Source: an uncultured Aquimarina sp. (GTDB taxonomy: Bacteria; Bacteroidota; Bacteroidia; Flavobacteriales; Flavobacteriaceae). Taken from it: 64,000 nucleotides of DNA. This document shows, in pieces, positions 28,416 through 37,825 of this stretch; position 1 is the first letter of the stretch; each line of letters opens with the position of its first letter. Location: positions 62,001 to 126,000 of the forward strand of contig NZ_CANMQT010000008.1 in the NCBI RefSeq assembly GCF_947500065.1. Direction: 5' to 3'. The notes beneath the pieces are model-generated. The model ran no database searches and was not told the DNA's origin. It saw nothing but the letters and a program-made list of their open reading frames with translations. A program made the translations under genes and the position numbers.

Positions 28416-31400
28416 TTAAAACTGTTCTCCTTTTCCGAGATTAGGACTTAGAGAATTATTAATATCTGTATTCTGAATCTGTCCATTCAGATCTGTATCT
28501 GCTTTATGGTAGCCTGAACCTCCTAATAACTGAATAACTTGATTGATATCGGCATTTTGCACTTGTCCATTACCATCATAATCTCCTGTAATGAGCGCAT
28601 ATTTTCCGTTAGTCATTAACTGAAGTGCGTTGGCTCCTCCTGCAATTATTGCAGGATCTGAGCTCAAATCTATAGTAACAGGATTTGATGTTAAGGATTC
28701 TGGATTTTGAGTTCTGATTCCCAGATGATTTCTGTGTTGGATCATGAGGTAATAATCTCCATGGGTTTGATTGATTTGAAAAGTTACTGGCGAAGTTCCA
28801 TCAATATCTACAATATCGCCATCGCGTTGTAACAATGCTGATCTACCATTAATTAAGGTATTAACATCATTTCCATCTCTTAGTTCTAACCATACCCAAT
28901 CTACTATAGCATCATTTCCGATGGCATCAAAAACACTTGTGTTACAGGTTAATGCATCTACATATGGGCTGGTAGTTGGCAATAATCCAGCAACTCTAAG
29001 ATTATCTCGCATTAAATTTTCTTCTCCGGTATTAGGATTTAATGCAGCGCCTTGTAAATACACTTTTGGAGCGACTTGTAATCCTTCATTACCTTCAACT
29101 ACAAAATCATCCAAAATAACACCTTCTTCATTAAAGATATTGTCAGAATGTAAAGTCATTCTAAACATAATATTATCTTCATTAGTAAGATCTGCTTCTC
29201 CCAAAGCAGCGTTTTCCGCAAAATCATATCCATAAGATATCATCGTTGTATTTGTTCCGGTCCATTGGGCTCCTGGACAACCCAGACAACCAAATCCACT
29301 ACCATCATTATCACTATTATACCAGTTTGGTTGACTATTTACAGTACCTAAATTTTCCCATGTTAGCCCACCATCTATCGAATACTGAACATTTGCCCAA
29401 TCCCAATTCTCCTCAAGGTCATAAGCCATTTGAAATTTAAGTACTGGGTTAACAATCTGGGTAAAATCGTAACAATTTGATTGCAAACTTGCATTTGCAT
29501 CTGCAGGATAATTCCCAGATAGATTAGTACCGTAAACCTGAGTTCCTGTTGCTGCATTATTTAAGACAGAACCCGTTGGAACACCTCGTTCCCAAACACC
29601 ATTTTGAACAATTAATTCATCCTGAGGATTTTCAAAAGAATTTATCACATTAAAATCCCCTGATGTATTTGCACTAAAGTTTTGTGAAAGGTTATCATTC
29701 GTATTATTCTCGTCATTAGTTATAGATACTTCAACATTTAACGTGAAATTTCCAGATCCTACTGAAATTGAAGATAGATTTACAATTGTTTCTTCATCAG
29801 ATTGCAGCATCCCATCCCAAGTATAATTATGAGTTTCACCTCCAATAACACCATACATAATATTAATCTCACCTATGTCATTTATTCCATTATTTCTTAG
29901 TAGTAATTGTGGTGAAATATCACCACAAATTGCTTGTGAAGCATTTGGATTATTAATGGCACGTAAACTGACATCATTTTGAAATGTTTGACAAGCTCCG
30001 TTAGGATAATAAATTGCTAATAAGGAATCGATTTGAGCGATAATTTGATCACCTATATTTTGAATATCATAATTGTTATAAATATCATTGATTTCTGCAT
30101 GATGGTATGGATCTACTTCGGCTAATAAAAAGTCTTTCCAAGGTAAAAAATCGCTTTGTGTTTGTGGAACCAGATTACGATAATATATCAAACGATCATA
30201 AATTTCGCAACTTTGAGAGTATGTGGCATACATACTAATTTCTCCTGTTGTAGGGATTGTTCCCCAAAAATTTAACAATGGAGTCATATTAAATCCAATA
30301 CGTTCTGTAGCTGCTTGTAAATATTCAGAATCAGTCACGTGTGTATTTCCTAGAGGAGAGCCTCCTTCTACTGTCCACTTATCATAAAAGAATTTATTCA
30401 ACTTTCCTAGATCTTCCCAACTAAACATATCTACAATATCAAACCATTTTACGCCTCCACGAACCTGATATTTAGCATGCTCGTCTTCCATACGCATATT
30501 ATTTCTAAACTCAGGAGTAATCATCCAAGCAATTGCTCCAGTATCTCTTCCGTAAGTTTCATCCTCCACATAACTAATTGACTTTTCTAAATCATTAGAT
30601 AATACAAAGTAACTTGACACCGAAAACATTTGCACCACAGTTTCTGCATGTCCTCTAGGGATTGGAAATAGCATATTATGCCCTAGTTCATGAAAAATAA
30701 ATCCCTGATTGGTCTCTACAAAGTCTTCTTCTAAAATACGTAACGGACTCCAATACGTAGATGGCAATGCTTGATCATAAGTATTTTCGTGCATACGCTT
30801 GGGATATCCTCCAGATCCAACACCTCCAGAACAATCTGCCTGAACGTATTCTGCACGAACCGGAGTCAAAGGTCTTCCGGCGACTGTATTTACCAGATCG
30901 ATCATCTCATCCCACTTAAGCATCACATCTGTAACGTCAGTAACACCAACCATACTCGTTGGTAGTGTAAACATCATTTTATCAGATTCTATATCAGCCC
31001 AGGGAACGTATGCATTGGTAAGATCAGCGATCCATTCACCTACATTTTGTGGTTGCCCGGTTAGCATTCTGAAATAAGGTGCTTTTACAGCTCCATTAAT
31101 TGTAACTGTTTGCCAACCTATGGTAGTTTCCTGGGGAATCCTAAAATATAAAGCACCTCCAAAAGGATTTGCTATTTGTGTTGTAGTAGACGTAATTTCA
31201 ATTGCTTTAGAAATACGCTGAAAACGTTGCATACCTGCAACAGAAGGTTCATTGTTATGAGCACCTGCAACAATTTTTACACCTTGATTAACCATAGCTG
31301 GAGGTACAGTTACGGTTACTAATTCTCCTGATGCAGCATAATATCCTGTAGGACGTAATACACCATGATGACCTTGTACCAGCTGTATTCCTGGATCTTT

Positions 31401-32561
31401 AATATAAGTAGCGTTTATTGCTACTTGAGCGTTATTACTACGAGGTGCAACACTACTTACTGGTCCAGGATAAATATTGCCTTCTCTAAAACTCATACCT
31501 GCCATATTTGTTATATTTCCAGCTACAAATTCATTATCAAAAATGTCTTGCATTAAATAATAAGCTATACGTTCTTCATTTAACAAACTAGATAGACTAG
31601 GTGTTGCCGCTCTATTAGTAAATAGTGCTTCATAATTAGCTTCGAATGCTGCTAAATAATTATCTATTTCAGTTTTAGTACTAGTATAACTCTTTTGATG
31701 ATTCACAATAATCGTAGTGGTGTGCGTATCTTTTTCTGCCTGGGTCAAACTAATATTCCCCAGTATATGATTTGTCATCTGTTGTAAAGCTGTTTGCAAT
31801 GCACTAATATCTCCAGATCTTGCTGGAACGTACAACTTAAATTGATCGATGGTCATCGTTCCATCCATATTATGATGAATCATATCTCCTTCATGATTTT
31901 TCTGCCAACCTATATACGCAGGAATGTTTTCAAGAGCGGTTTTAAAGATATCCATATCAAAATCTTCAGGTAAAAAACCAAAATTATATACCTCATTGGC
32001 TATAAAAAACCACGATCTTTCCTGATAATTTATCTTTAAACTCAAATTAATTTCTTCATTCGTGGTAAGCGGAACGGGGTTCACCTTAAAAAAAGGAGAA
32101 ACATCAAAATTACCATCTGCTATTCCTAAAAAGATATTGAATGTAGTAGCATCATTCTTAAGTGCATTAATAACCAATCCTTCACTCGCATTACTTGTAG
32201 CTTTTGAACCATAAATAGGTTTACGACCATTACCAGTACCGGTATAAGTATATGTAAAATCAATCTCTATCTCAAACGAATCATCGCTAACTATTAATGA
32301 TTGAAAAGAATTGTCTAACGAGACATATTGATCGCGTGCAAGATCTATTCCTTGTCCTCCTGAAGGTGTAGACACATAAGTTGGTGTTGCCGACCCATTT
32401 TGATACTCAGAAAAGGTTCCATTTACCGAGTTAACCACATCGCTAAGATTACCATCTAAGGGATAGTTGACTACCTGACTGAAGAGTCTAGTAGTCATAA
32501 ACATTAAAATTATACAAGGGAATACTAATATACTTGGGGTAGTAAAGTAATTTTGTTTCAT
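28416..32561 (-). CDS. Secreted M60-like zinc metallopeptidase with MAM-like domain and dockerin-like module
   Basis: The protein has 1381 aa, with an N-terminal hydrophobic signal ending LFSQ. Residues ~30-250 are LamG-like. The peptidase region (~375-840) matches that of 24384-28364, with FHELGHNML: zinc ligands His624 and His628, catalytic Glu625, probable third ligand Glu640. In place of BspA repeats it has a CARDB-like linker and a jelly-roll domain (~980-1165; GVWERGVPTG, VNPVLKFQMAYD) shared with 7088-10924, which points to domain shuffling inside the island. It ends with the common module (DYDGNGQVQNAD, DTDLNGQIQNTD; SPNLGKGEQF). Inferred substrates are host or algal glycoproteins. 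It is first in a likely operon with 24384-28364; the ECF-type promoter lies 37 bp upstream. Confidence 0.85.
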   Translation of the reverse strand: MKQNYFTTPSILVFPCIILMFMTTRLFSQVVNYPLDGNLSDVVNSVNGTFSEYQNGSATPTYVSTPSGGQGIDLARDQYVSLDNSFQSLIVSDDSFEIEIDFTYTYTGTGNGRKPIYGSKATSNASEGLVINALKNDATTFNIFLGIADGNFDVSPFFKVNPVPLTTNEEINLSLKINYQERSWFFIANEVYNFGFLPEDFDMDIFKTALENIPAYIGWQKNHEGDMIHHNMDGTMTIDQFKLYVPARSGDISALQTALQQMTNHILGNISLTQAEKDTHTTTIIVNHQKSYTSTKTEIDNYLAAFEANYEALFTNRAATPSLSSLLNEERIAYYLMQDIFDNEFVAGNITNMAGMSFREGNIYPGPVSSVAPRSNNAQVAINATYIKDPGIQLVQGHHGVLRPTGYYAASGELVTVTVPPAMVNQGVKIVAGAHNNEPSVAGMQRFQRISKAIEITSTTTQIANPFGGALYFRIPQETTIGWQTVTINGAVKAPYFRMLTGQPQNVGEWIADLTNAYVPWADIESDKMMFTLPTSMVGVTDVTDVMLKWDEMIDLVNTVAGRPLTPVRAEYVQADCSGGVGSGGYPKRMHENTYDQALPSTYWSPLRILEEDFVETNQGFIFHELGHNMLFPIPRGHAETVVQMFSVSSYFVLSNDLEKSISYVEDETYGRDTGAIAWMITPEFRNNMRMEDEHAKYQVRGGVKWFDIVDMFSWEDLGKLNKFFYDKWTVEGGSPLGNTHVTDSEYLQAATERIGFNMTPLLNFWGTIPTTGEISMYATYSQSCEIYDRLIYYRNLVPQTQSDFLPWKDFLLAEVDPYHHAEINDIYNNYDIQNIGDQIIAQIDSLLAIYYPNGACQTFQNDVSLRAINNPNASQAICGDISPQLLLRNNGINDIGEINIMYGVIGGETHNYTWDGMLQSDEETIVNLSSISVGSGNFTLNVEVSITNDENNTNDNLSQNFSANTSGDFNVINSFENPQDELIVQNGVWERGVPTGSVLNNAATGTQVYGTNLSGNYPADANASLQSNCYDFTQIVNPVLKFQMAYDLEENWDWANVQYSIDGGLTWENLGTVNSQPNWYNSDNDGSGFGCLGCPGAQWTGTNTTMISYGYDFAENAALGEADLTNEDNIMFRMTLHSDNIFNEEGVILDDFVVEGNEGLQVAPKVYLQGAALNPNTGEENLMRDNLRVAGLLPTTSPYVDALTCNTSVFDAIGNDAIVDWVWLELRDGNDVNTLINGRSALLQRDGDIVDIDGTSPVTFQINQTHGDYYLMIQHRNHLGIRTQNPESLTSNPVTIDLSSDPAIIAGGANALQLMTNGKYALITGDYDGNGQVQNADINQVIQLLGGSGYHKADTDLNGQIQNTDINNSLSPNLGKGEQF

Positions 32562-32597
32562 AAGTAGGTTTATTAGGGGTGGGTTCTAACTTATTAT

Positions 32598-32625
32598 TAG
32601 TACAATTAATCTTTTGGATACCCTA
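32598..32625 (-). promoter_or_regulatory. Candidate ECF-sigma promoter of the M60 peptidase operon
   Basis: Minus strand TAGGGTAT (32618-32625), 12 nt, TTGTACTA (32598-32605). The ATG is 37 nt downstream after an ACCCACCCCTAA leader. Confidence 0.65.
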
Positions 32626-32710
32626 TTTTTATTTTTCAGGATATGCTAGATTATTTGATTTGGATTATGTAAAAATAGATTATAGAATACCTTCAACACA
32701 AAGAATCACA

Positions 32711-32732
32711 CCCTACAAACACCCCTACAAAA
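32711..32732 (-). promoter_or_regulatory. Tandem TTGTAGGGGT box, copy 2
   Basis: On the minus strand TTTTGTAGGGGTG is followed by TTTGTAGGG. It is near-identical to 23918-23941 and lies 86 bp upstream of the ECF-type promoter. Confidence 0.6.
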
Positions 32733-32931
32733 CCACCTCTAACAACTGAAAAACAAACACTTACACCAATCACTGTAGTCTGCTTGATCTATTTATGAAT
32801 TGTATTTGTTTATGATGCTTAACGGGCTTTACAAATAGTTGAAAAAAAAATTGCATTATAAGATGAATTTGCTACTGGAATTTAGATCAACAGTTCAAAA
32901 AATCATGTAATATGACGGCAATTCTCCAGTA

Positions 32932-34563
32932 TTAGTTTTCAAGATATTCAAGAATTGGAGCTCCTTTTGGAGCATTGATTTTTTTCCGTAAGCGGTATCG
33001 GTTCATCATCACGCTATCTTCTGATATTGCCAGCATATTAGCAATTTGTCGAGTATCCAATCCTAATTTTTCCATTGCACCCAATCTTTCTTCTGACTGC
33101 GTAAGTTCGTAGCCTTTTTGTTTGATATTTTCAAAAAAAGAAGGGTATGCTCTTACAAACTTTTCCTTGAAATTATACCAATCATCTTTGGTTAAAATCT
33201 TTTCAGCTGCTACTTCGTGTAGCTTTTTTAAAGAACTTTTTTCTACAACTTCAGCTTTTAGTTTATCAAGCTCCTTTGTTAATTCTTCTTGTTCTTTACT
33301 CTTCGCCACTAGCTGTTTGGTGAAACTTGTTAATTCTTGCTTATTTTTTTCTAATGCTTCTGCTGCTAACCTGACTCTGCTTCTATATATTCTTCTTATA
33401 AGATACGTGATTACAATCCCAGCAACGATAGTTACCAAAAGAAGTACAAAATAAATTCTTTTTTGAGCAGTTTCGGCTTTGGTGATCAAGGTTAACTCAC
33501 TTTTTTCTTTAGCAAACTGCAAGCTGTCTGCTAGCTTTTCCTGATCAAATTGATATTTAAGCTCCAATGCTTGTACCTTTTTAGCATTTTCAATATTAAA
33601 CACAGAGTCTGAATATTTTTTGTGCAATCGATAATTTTCTAACGCTTCTTTGTAATTTTCCAATTTTCGTAAAATAAAACTCCGTCTTAAATACGACTTG
33701 GATATACGTGTCTTGGCTTGTTGTTCTTTTGCAATAGTTAATGCCTGATCTATATAATTCAATGCATTTCTATATTCTTTAAGTTGCATATAACCACCTG
33801 CAGTATTGTAATATGCTCGTTGCAGCGATAAACGACGATTGGTTTTGATATCAAATTCAAGATTTTCTTTATAGATGGCTATTGCCTTCTGATACTGTTT
33901 TTGGGTATGATACCAAGCTGCAAGGTTAGAGTTTACTCTATATATATTTTCCTGATCTCCTAATCGTAAAAATGTAGCCTTTGCTTTCTGATAACTATTA
34001 TAAGCAGAATCCATCTGCTTGGATTGCCGATACGCAACGCCCATCATATTATACACAATTGCTACTCCTTTTTCTTCATGTAAATTGTCTTTAAGGATTA
34101 TTGTTTTTTTGAAATATTCAATTGATTTTTTATACTCTTTTTGATCCCTAAATACCATTGCCATATTATGGTAGATATCTGCTATATTCGAGTCATCTTT
34201 TAATTGCTTGTATAAATTGAGGGATTCTAAATAGTAATCTACCGCTTCAGGGTAATCTCCTTTTCTTTTACTTACAATACCTAGCGCTTCATAGACAATT
34301 GCTAGTGTCTTTTGCCTTTCTGTTTCCGGTCTTTTCTTAATAAGTTCTAAGGCGTGTAATAAATGTTTTTCTGCCTTTCTAAAATCTTTGGTTATTTGGT
34401 AATCGCCAAGGTCAATGAGCGCACTAATTTTTGCCGTATCGGATTGTGCTAACTTTATTTCGGTAGTAAGCCTAACAACAGTAGTATCTTGCTCCTGAGC
34501 AGAAATCACTAAGCTTGCAAAAAACAAAGAGTATATATAAAAACTAGTGACAAGTTTTTTCAT
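32932..34563 (-). CDS. Membrane TPR sensor with C-terminal HTH domain
   Basis: The protein has 543 aa. An N-terminal signal (ending VISAQ) is followed by about six TPR units (~50-330; ADIYHNMAMVFRDQKEYKKS is one), which would lie in the periplasm. One membrane span (~370-390) and a cytoplasmic coiled coil (~395-450) come next. The C-terminal helix-turn-helix (~480-535; LTQSEERLGAMEKLGLDTRQ ... SVMMNRYRLRKK) is LuxR-like. This layout is common in Flavobacteriia and suggests a one-component transmembrane regulator; the ligand is unknown. It lies next to a second membrane HTH sensor (34864-37767) and under a weak match to the ECF-type promoter, so it is a candidate local regulator of the island. 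Confidence 0.82.
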   Translation of the reverse strand: MKKLVTSFYIYSLFFASLVISAQEQDTTVVRLTTEIKLAQSDTAKISALIDLGDYQITKDFRKAEKHLLHALELIKKRPETERQKTLAIVYEALGIVSKRKGDYPEAVDYYLESLNLYKQLKDDSNIADIYHNMAMVFRDQKEYKKSIEYFKKTIILKDNLHEEKGVAIVYNMMGVAYRQSKQMDSAYNSYQKAKATFLRLGDQENIYRVNSNLAAWYHTQKQYQKAIAIYKENLEFDIKTNRRLSLQRAYYNTAGGYMQLKEYRNALNYIDQALTIAKEQQAKTRISKSYLRRSFILRKLENYKEALENYRLHKKYSDSVFNIENAKKVQALELKYQFDQEKLADSLQFAKEKSELTLITKAETAQKRIYFVLLLVTIVAGIVITYLIRRIYRSRVRLAAEALEKNKQELTSFTKQLVAKSKEQEELTKELDKLKAEVVEKSSLKKLHEVAAEKILTKDDWYNFKEKFVRAYPSFFENIKQKGYELTQSEERLGAMEKLGLDTRQIANMLAISEDSVMMNRYRLRKKINAPKGAPILEYLEN

Positions 34564-34863
34564 TGTTTAAGGGGATTAAGGGTTTTAAGGTCTTGTCTGA
34601 TTACAATGTATCTGAGGTAGTTAGGTCTGTGTTTTTCATAAGTAGATTTACTAGGGTGTTTTTAGCTTTAGTATGAGTATCGTAATCTATTTATATACCC
34701 TTATTTTTACTATACAGGATATGTAGATTATTTGATTTGGGTTCAGAAACGAAAGTAGAATAATAGAATGTAAAAATCACTATTTTTTATAGGTACAAAA
34801 TAGGGACAACGGCTTTAATACATATATTCAAAACACTAAAAATCAAATATTTAAGTGTTTATT
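34564..34863. other. 300-bp gap between the two sensor genes
   Basis: It holds the weak ECF-type promoter (34675-34702) and a 26-bp segment (34715-34740) that repeats the upstream region of the M60 operon. Near 34774-34797 is a faint plus-strand match to the TTGTAGGGGT tandem box. I see no gene or convincing terminator. Confidence 0.5.
34675..34702 (-). promoter_or_regulatory. Weak ECF-type promoter match for 32932-34563
   Basis: Minus strand AAGGGTAT (34695-34702), 12 nt, CGATACTC (34675-34682). The first box and spacing fit; the second box is poor. It shares its upstream flank with the 32598 promoter. Confidence 0.4.
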
Positions 34864-37767
34864 TTAAAACTGCTTTAAAAACACATTTAGATCAGTTTCA
34901 GGGGCAATTTGTAGTCTTTTTCTGAGGCGTTTCCGGCTTTTATAAACTGATTCTGTGGTTATATTTTGCATCAAGGCAATATCACGGGTTGATAAGTCCA
35001 AACGAATCAATGTACACAACCTCAATTCGGTCTTTGTAAGTTTCGGAAATTGATGTAATAATGTTTGATAAAATTGATGATTTAGATGATCTATTCTAGA
35101 TTGAAAATCAATTCTGTTTTGCTCAATAAATGATCTATTTTTAATATCTTCTTCCAATTGATCAAAATACTTTCCTTTAGCTCTACCTTTTGAATTTCTA
35201 ATTTGTTGAATTTTCTCTAACAAAAAGTCATCCCACTTTTGGTTCTCTGAAATAGCTGCTGCGAAATCAACCAAATCTTTCTGCTTATACGAAATTTCTA
35301 CTTTCAATAATTTGTTTTCGAGGTCAGCCTGTTCTATTTGCTGACGCTTTTTAATGCGATCTTCTCTAAATTTTATAATCCACCAAATTAATACAATGCC
35401 TGCGAGAACATATACTAAATAGGCCACAAAAGTTCTATACCATGGGGGCAGGATTCTAATCTTTAGGTTTCTTATTTCTTCACTCCACGCACCATCTCCA
35501 TTAGCAGCTTTGATTCTAAAAGTATAAGAGCCTGGATCAAGATTTAAATAATTAGCATTATTTTCCTTAGTGATATGTATCCAAGGAGATTCTGCCCCTT
35601 CCAAATAATAGGAAAATACATTTTTTACAGGAGCAGTAAATTCTATAGCAGCAAATTCTAATTCGATATTATTCTGCGAATATGGTAAGGTTAACTCATT
35701 AGTATGTTCAATAGTATTAAAAAGTATGCTTGAGGTGTCGTCAACACTAATTTTTTTATTATTCGTTTTTAAATTGGTAATCCATGTTTTAGGAAGATTT
35801 ACATTTTTATCAAAATCTTTAGGGTGAAAAATATTAAGTCCATTAATACCCCCAAAAACCATTCTCCCATCCTCGAATTTTGTATAAGCAAAGGTGTTAA
35901 ACTCATCGCTTTGCAGTCCGTCTGCTTTTGTGAAATTTTGTATGATTTTAGTTTTTTTATCATAGCTTATGATCCCTTTGTTAGAACTCATCCAAAGCTT
36001 CCCCAAGTTATCTTCTAACACTCCGTATATAACATCATTAGGAAGCCCATTACTTGAGTTTATATAATCAAAAGAGTTGTTTTTAGTATTAAAATGATGT
36101 AATCCTCCTCCTTTAGTACCGATCCATAATATATCTCTATTTTCCGAATCTGGTAACAAACTAGCTACTTGATCATGCCGCAAACCATTACCTGTATTCC
36201 ATACTTTAAAATCTAACGAACCATTATCATTGGGAGATCCTTGTACAAGACCAAGACCTGTTCCAATCCAGTAGTGACCATTAGGGGTTCTTGTAACATC
36301 GAAACGATTTGGTAAAAATTCAAATAGGTCTAAAAAACTGTATTGATTCAACTGTCCGTCTTTGATATTGTAAACAAAAAGCTCTGAGTTTATAACTATT
36401 AAAAGACTATGTGTTTGATTATCGTATCTTAAAAGTGTGGCATCTCGATTTGGTGCTGTGTATAACACTTGTTCTTCTACCACTTCACCTTCACTTATTT
36501 TAGCTAGACTAAACGCATCATTTTTTATTAATATTCCCCAAATGATACCTTCTTTATCTTTTGTGAAAAGTGTATTATGATATTGTGCAATTATTGCTTT
36601 TAGATTGTTGACTTCACGTTTAGATTGCGTAATGAATAAGTTTTCATTAGTAGTGGGATTTCCTATATATAAATTTCCTTGATCAGAAATAAAGGGTTTT
36701 GCGTAAATAGATTTTCCTTCAAAATGAGTTTCAATAGCCAGTTGTCTTTGACTAATTTTCATAACACCGTACCCAGCCGTAGCAATCCAATTAATGCCAG
36801 AGCGATCAACCATCGCATCATCATGAAAAGTTCTAATACCCTTTATACCGCCCGAAGCTTCTTTTCTTGTAAGATGATTTCGAATAAGAACATTCTTATT
36901 GAAAATAAAGTAATTGGTGCTATTATCAAATAATAGATGACTCCCATGATTTAATGAAGAAATAAGATTTATGCTAAAATCAGTGGTAATTTTCCGCACT
37001 CCTTCTGAATCAATTACATAAAAAAAATTCAACCCCCAGAAAGAAACCACTATTGAGTCATCTACAGGAATGTATTTAATTCGATTCGGATGTCTGCTTA
37101 AAATTTCTGCATCTACAGTATTTATTTGTTCCGTTCTGGTATCTAAGGTTGATAATATTCTTTTATACCCTCTTTCAGTATCAATTTTTACGAAAAGCAC
37201 TTTATCTTTATAGATACAGGTAAAAGGAGGATATACTGTAAAAGGAAGTTTTTTAATTTTAATAAAGGATGCAGCTTTTTCTGGTTCTGAAAGCTTTTTG
37301 TAAAACTGTTCATCTAGCGTTAGTTTATACAAAGAATTATTAAAAGCTGTCACCCAATATTGCCCTAAAGAATCTTTAATAATTTCAGAAATTGAAGGCT
37401 CATTAGTATCCTTTGAAAGAGGGATTCTATAAAAACGTTTGGTTGCTTTGTGATATAGATCTAATCCTCCTTGGGTTCCTACCATTATAAATCCTCTATC
37501 ATCGTGCAATGCCAAAACATTATCATTGGTCAAACTATACGGATCATCAGGATTCTTAGTAAATATTTCGATCCGCTCTCCATCATAACGATTTAAACCA
37601 TTTTTTGTGCCGATCCACAGAAATCCTTCCTCATCTTGAATAATAGAAGAAGTTGCTCCTTGTGAAAGTCCTTCTTCGATACCTAACCATTCTGGAATAA
37701 CCGTTCCCTGTCCTTGTAAACAAAGAATAGAAAATAAGAAGAATGTATTTATAAAAATATTTCTCAC
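34864..37767 (-). CDS. Membrane sensor: two-component-type propeller, Y_Y_Y domain, C-terminal HTH
   Basis: The protein has 967 aa. The start is GTG at 37767; no nearby in-frame ATG keeps the signal peptide (MRNIFINTFFLFSILCLQG). Residues ~25-690 carry Reg_prop-type propeller repeats (DEEGFLWIGTKNGLNRYDG, LGKLWMSSNKGIISYD). About 700-780 is a Y_Y_Y-type Ig domain (YYLEGAESPW ... PGSYTFRIKAAN). One membrane span (~790-810) and a coiled coil follow, then a LuxR-like HTH (~905-960; LTKTELRLCTLIRLDLSTRD). The plan is that of hybrid two-component sensors without kinase or receiver, so it probably acts directly on DNA. In related systems the propeller senses carbohydrates; the ligand here is unknown. 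Confidence 0.85.
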   Translation of the reverse strand: MRNIFINTFFLFSILCLQGQGTVIPEWLGIEEGLSQGATSSIIQDEEGFLWIGTKNGLNRYDGERIEIFTKNPDDPYSLTNDNVLALHDDRGFIMVGTQGGLDLYHKATKRFYRIPLSKDTNEPSISEIIKDSLGQYWVTAFNNSLYKLTLDEQFYKKLSEPEKAASFIKIKKLPFTVYPPFTCIYKDKVLFVKIDTERGYKRILSTLDTRTEQINTVDAEILSRHPNRIKYIPVDDSIVVSFWGLNFFYVIDSEGVRKITTDFSINLISSLNHGSHLLFDNSTNYFIFNKNVLIRNHLTRKEASGGIKGIRTFHDDAMVDRSGINWIATAGYGVMKISQRQLAIETHFEGKSIYAKPFISDQGNLYIGNPTTNENLFITQSKREVNNLKAIIAQYHNTLFTKDKEGIIWGILIKNDAFSLAKISEGEVVEEQVLYTAPNRDATLLRYDNQTHSLLIVINSELFVYNIKDGQLNQYSFLDLFEFLPNRFDVTRTPNGHYWIGTGLGLVQGSPNDNGSLDFKVWNTGNGLRHDQVASLLPDSENRDILWIGTKGGGLHHFNTKNNSFDYINSSNGLPNDVIYGVLEDNLGKLWMSSNKGIISYDKKTKIIQNFTKADGLQSDEFNTFAYTKFEDGRMVFGGINGLNIFHPKDFDKNVNLPKTWITNLKTNNKKISVDDTSSILFNTIEHTNELTLPYSQNNIELEFAAIEFTAPVKNVFSYYLEGAESPWIHITKENNANYLNLDPGSYTFRIKAANGDGAWSEEIRNLKIRILPPWYRTFVAYLVYVLAGIVLIWWIIKFREDRIKKRQQIEQADLENKLLKVEISYKQKDLVDFAAAISENQKWDDFLLEKIQQIRNSKGRAKGKYFDQLEEDIKNRSFIEQNRIDFQSRIDHLNHQFYQTLLHQFPKLTKTELRLCTLIRLDLSTRDIALMQNITTESVYKSRKRLRKRLQIAPETDLNVFLKQF

Positions 37768-37825
37768 ATCGAACTATAAAAGTATTAATCTAAATCTATT
37801 ATAAGTAATTTTTGGAATTTCTTAC

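Larger units (their letters stand above)
32562..32931. other. 370-bp intergenic region upstream of the peptidase operon
   Basis: It holds the ECF-type promoter (32598-32625), a 27-bp AT-rich segment (32637-32663) repeated upstream of 32932-34563 at 34715-34740, and the tandem TTGTAGGGGT box (32711-32732). I see no gene in it. Confidence 0.6.
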
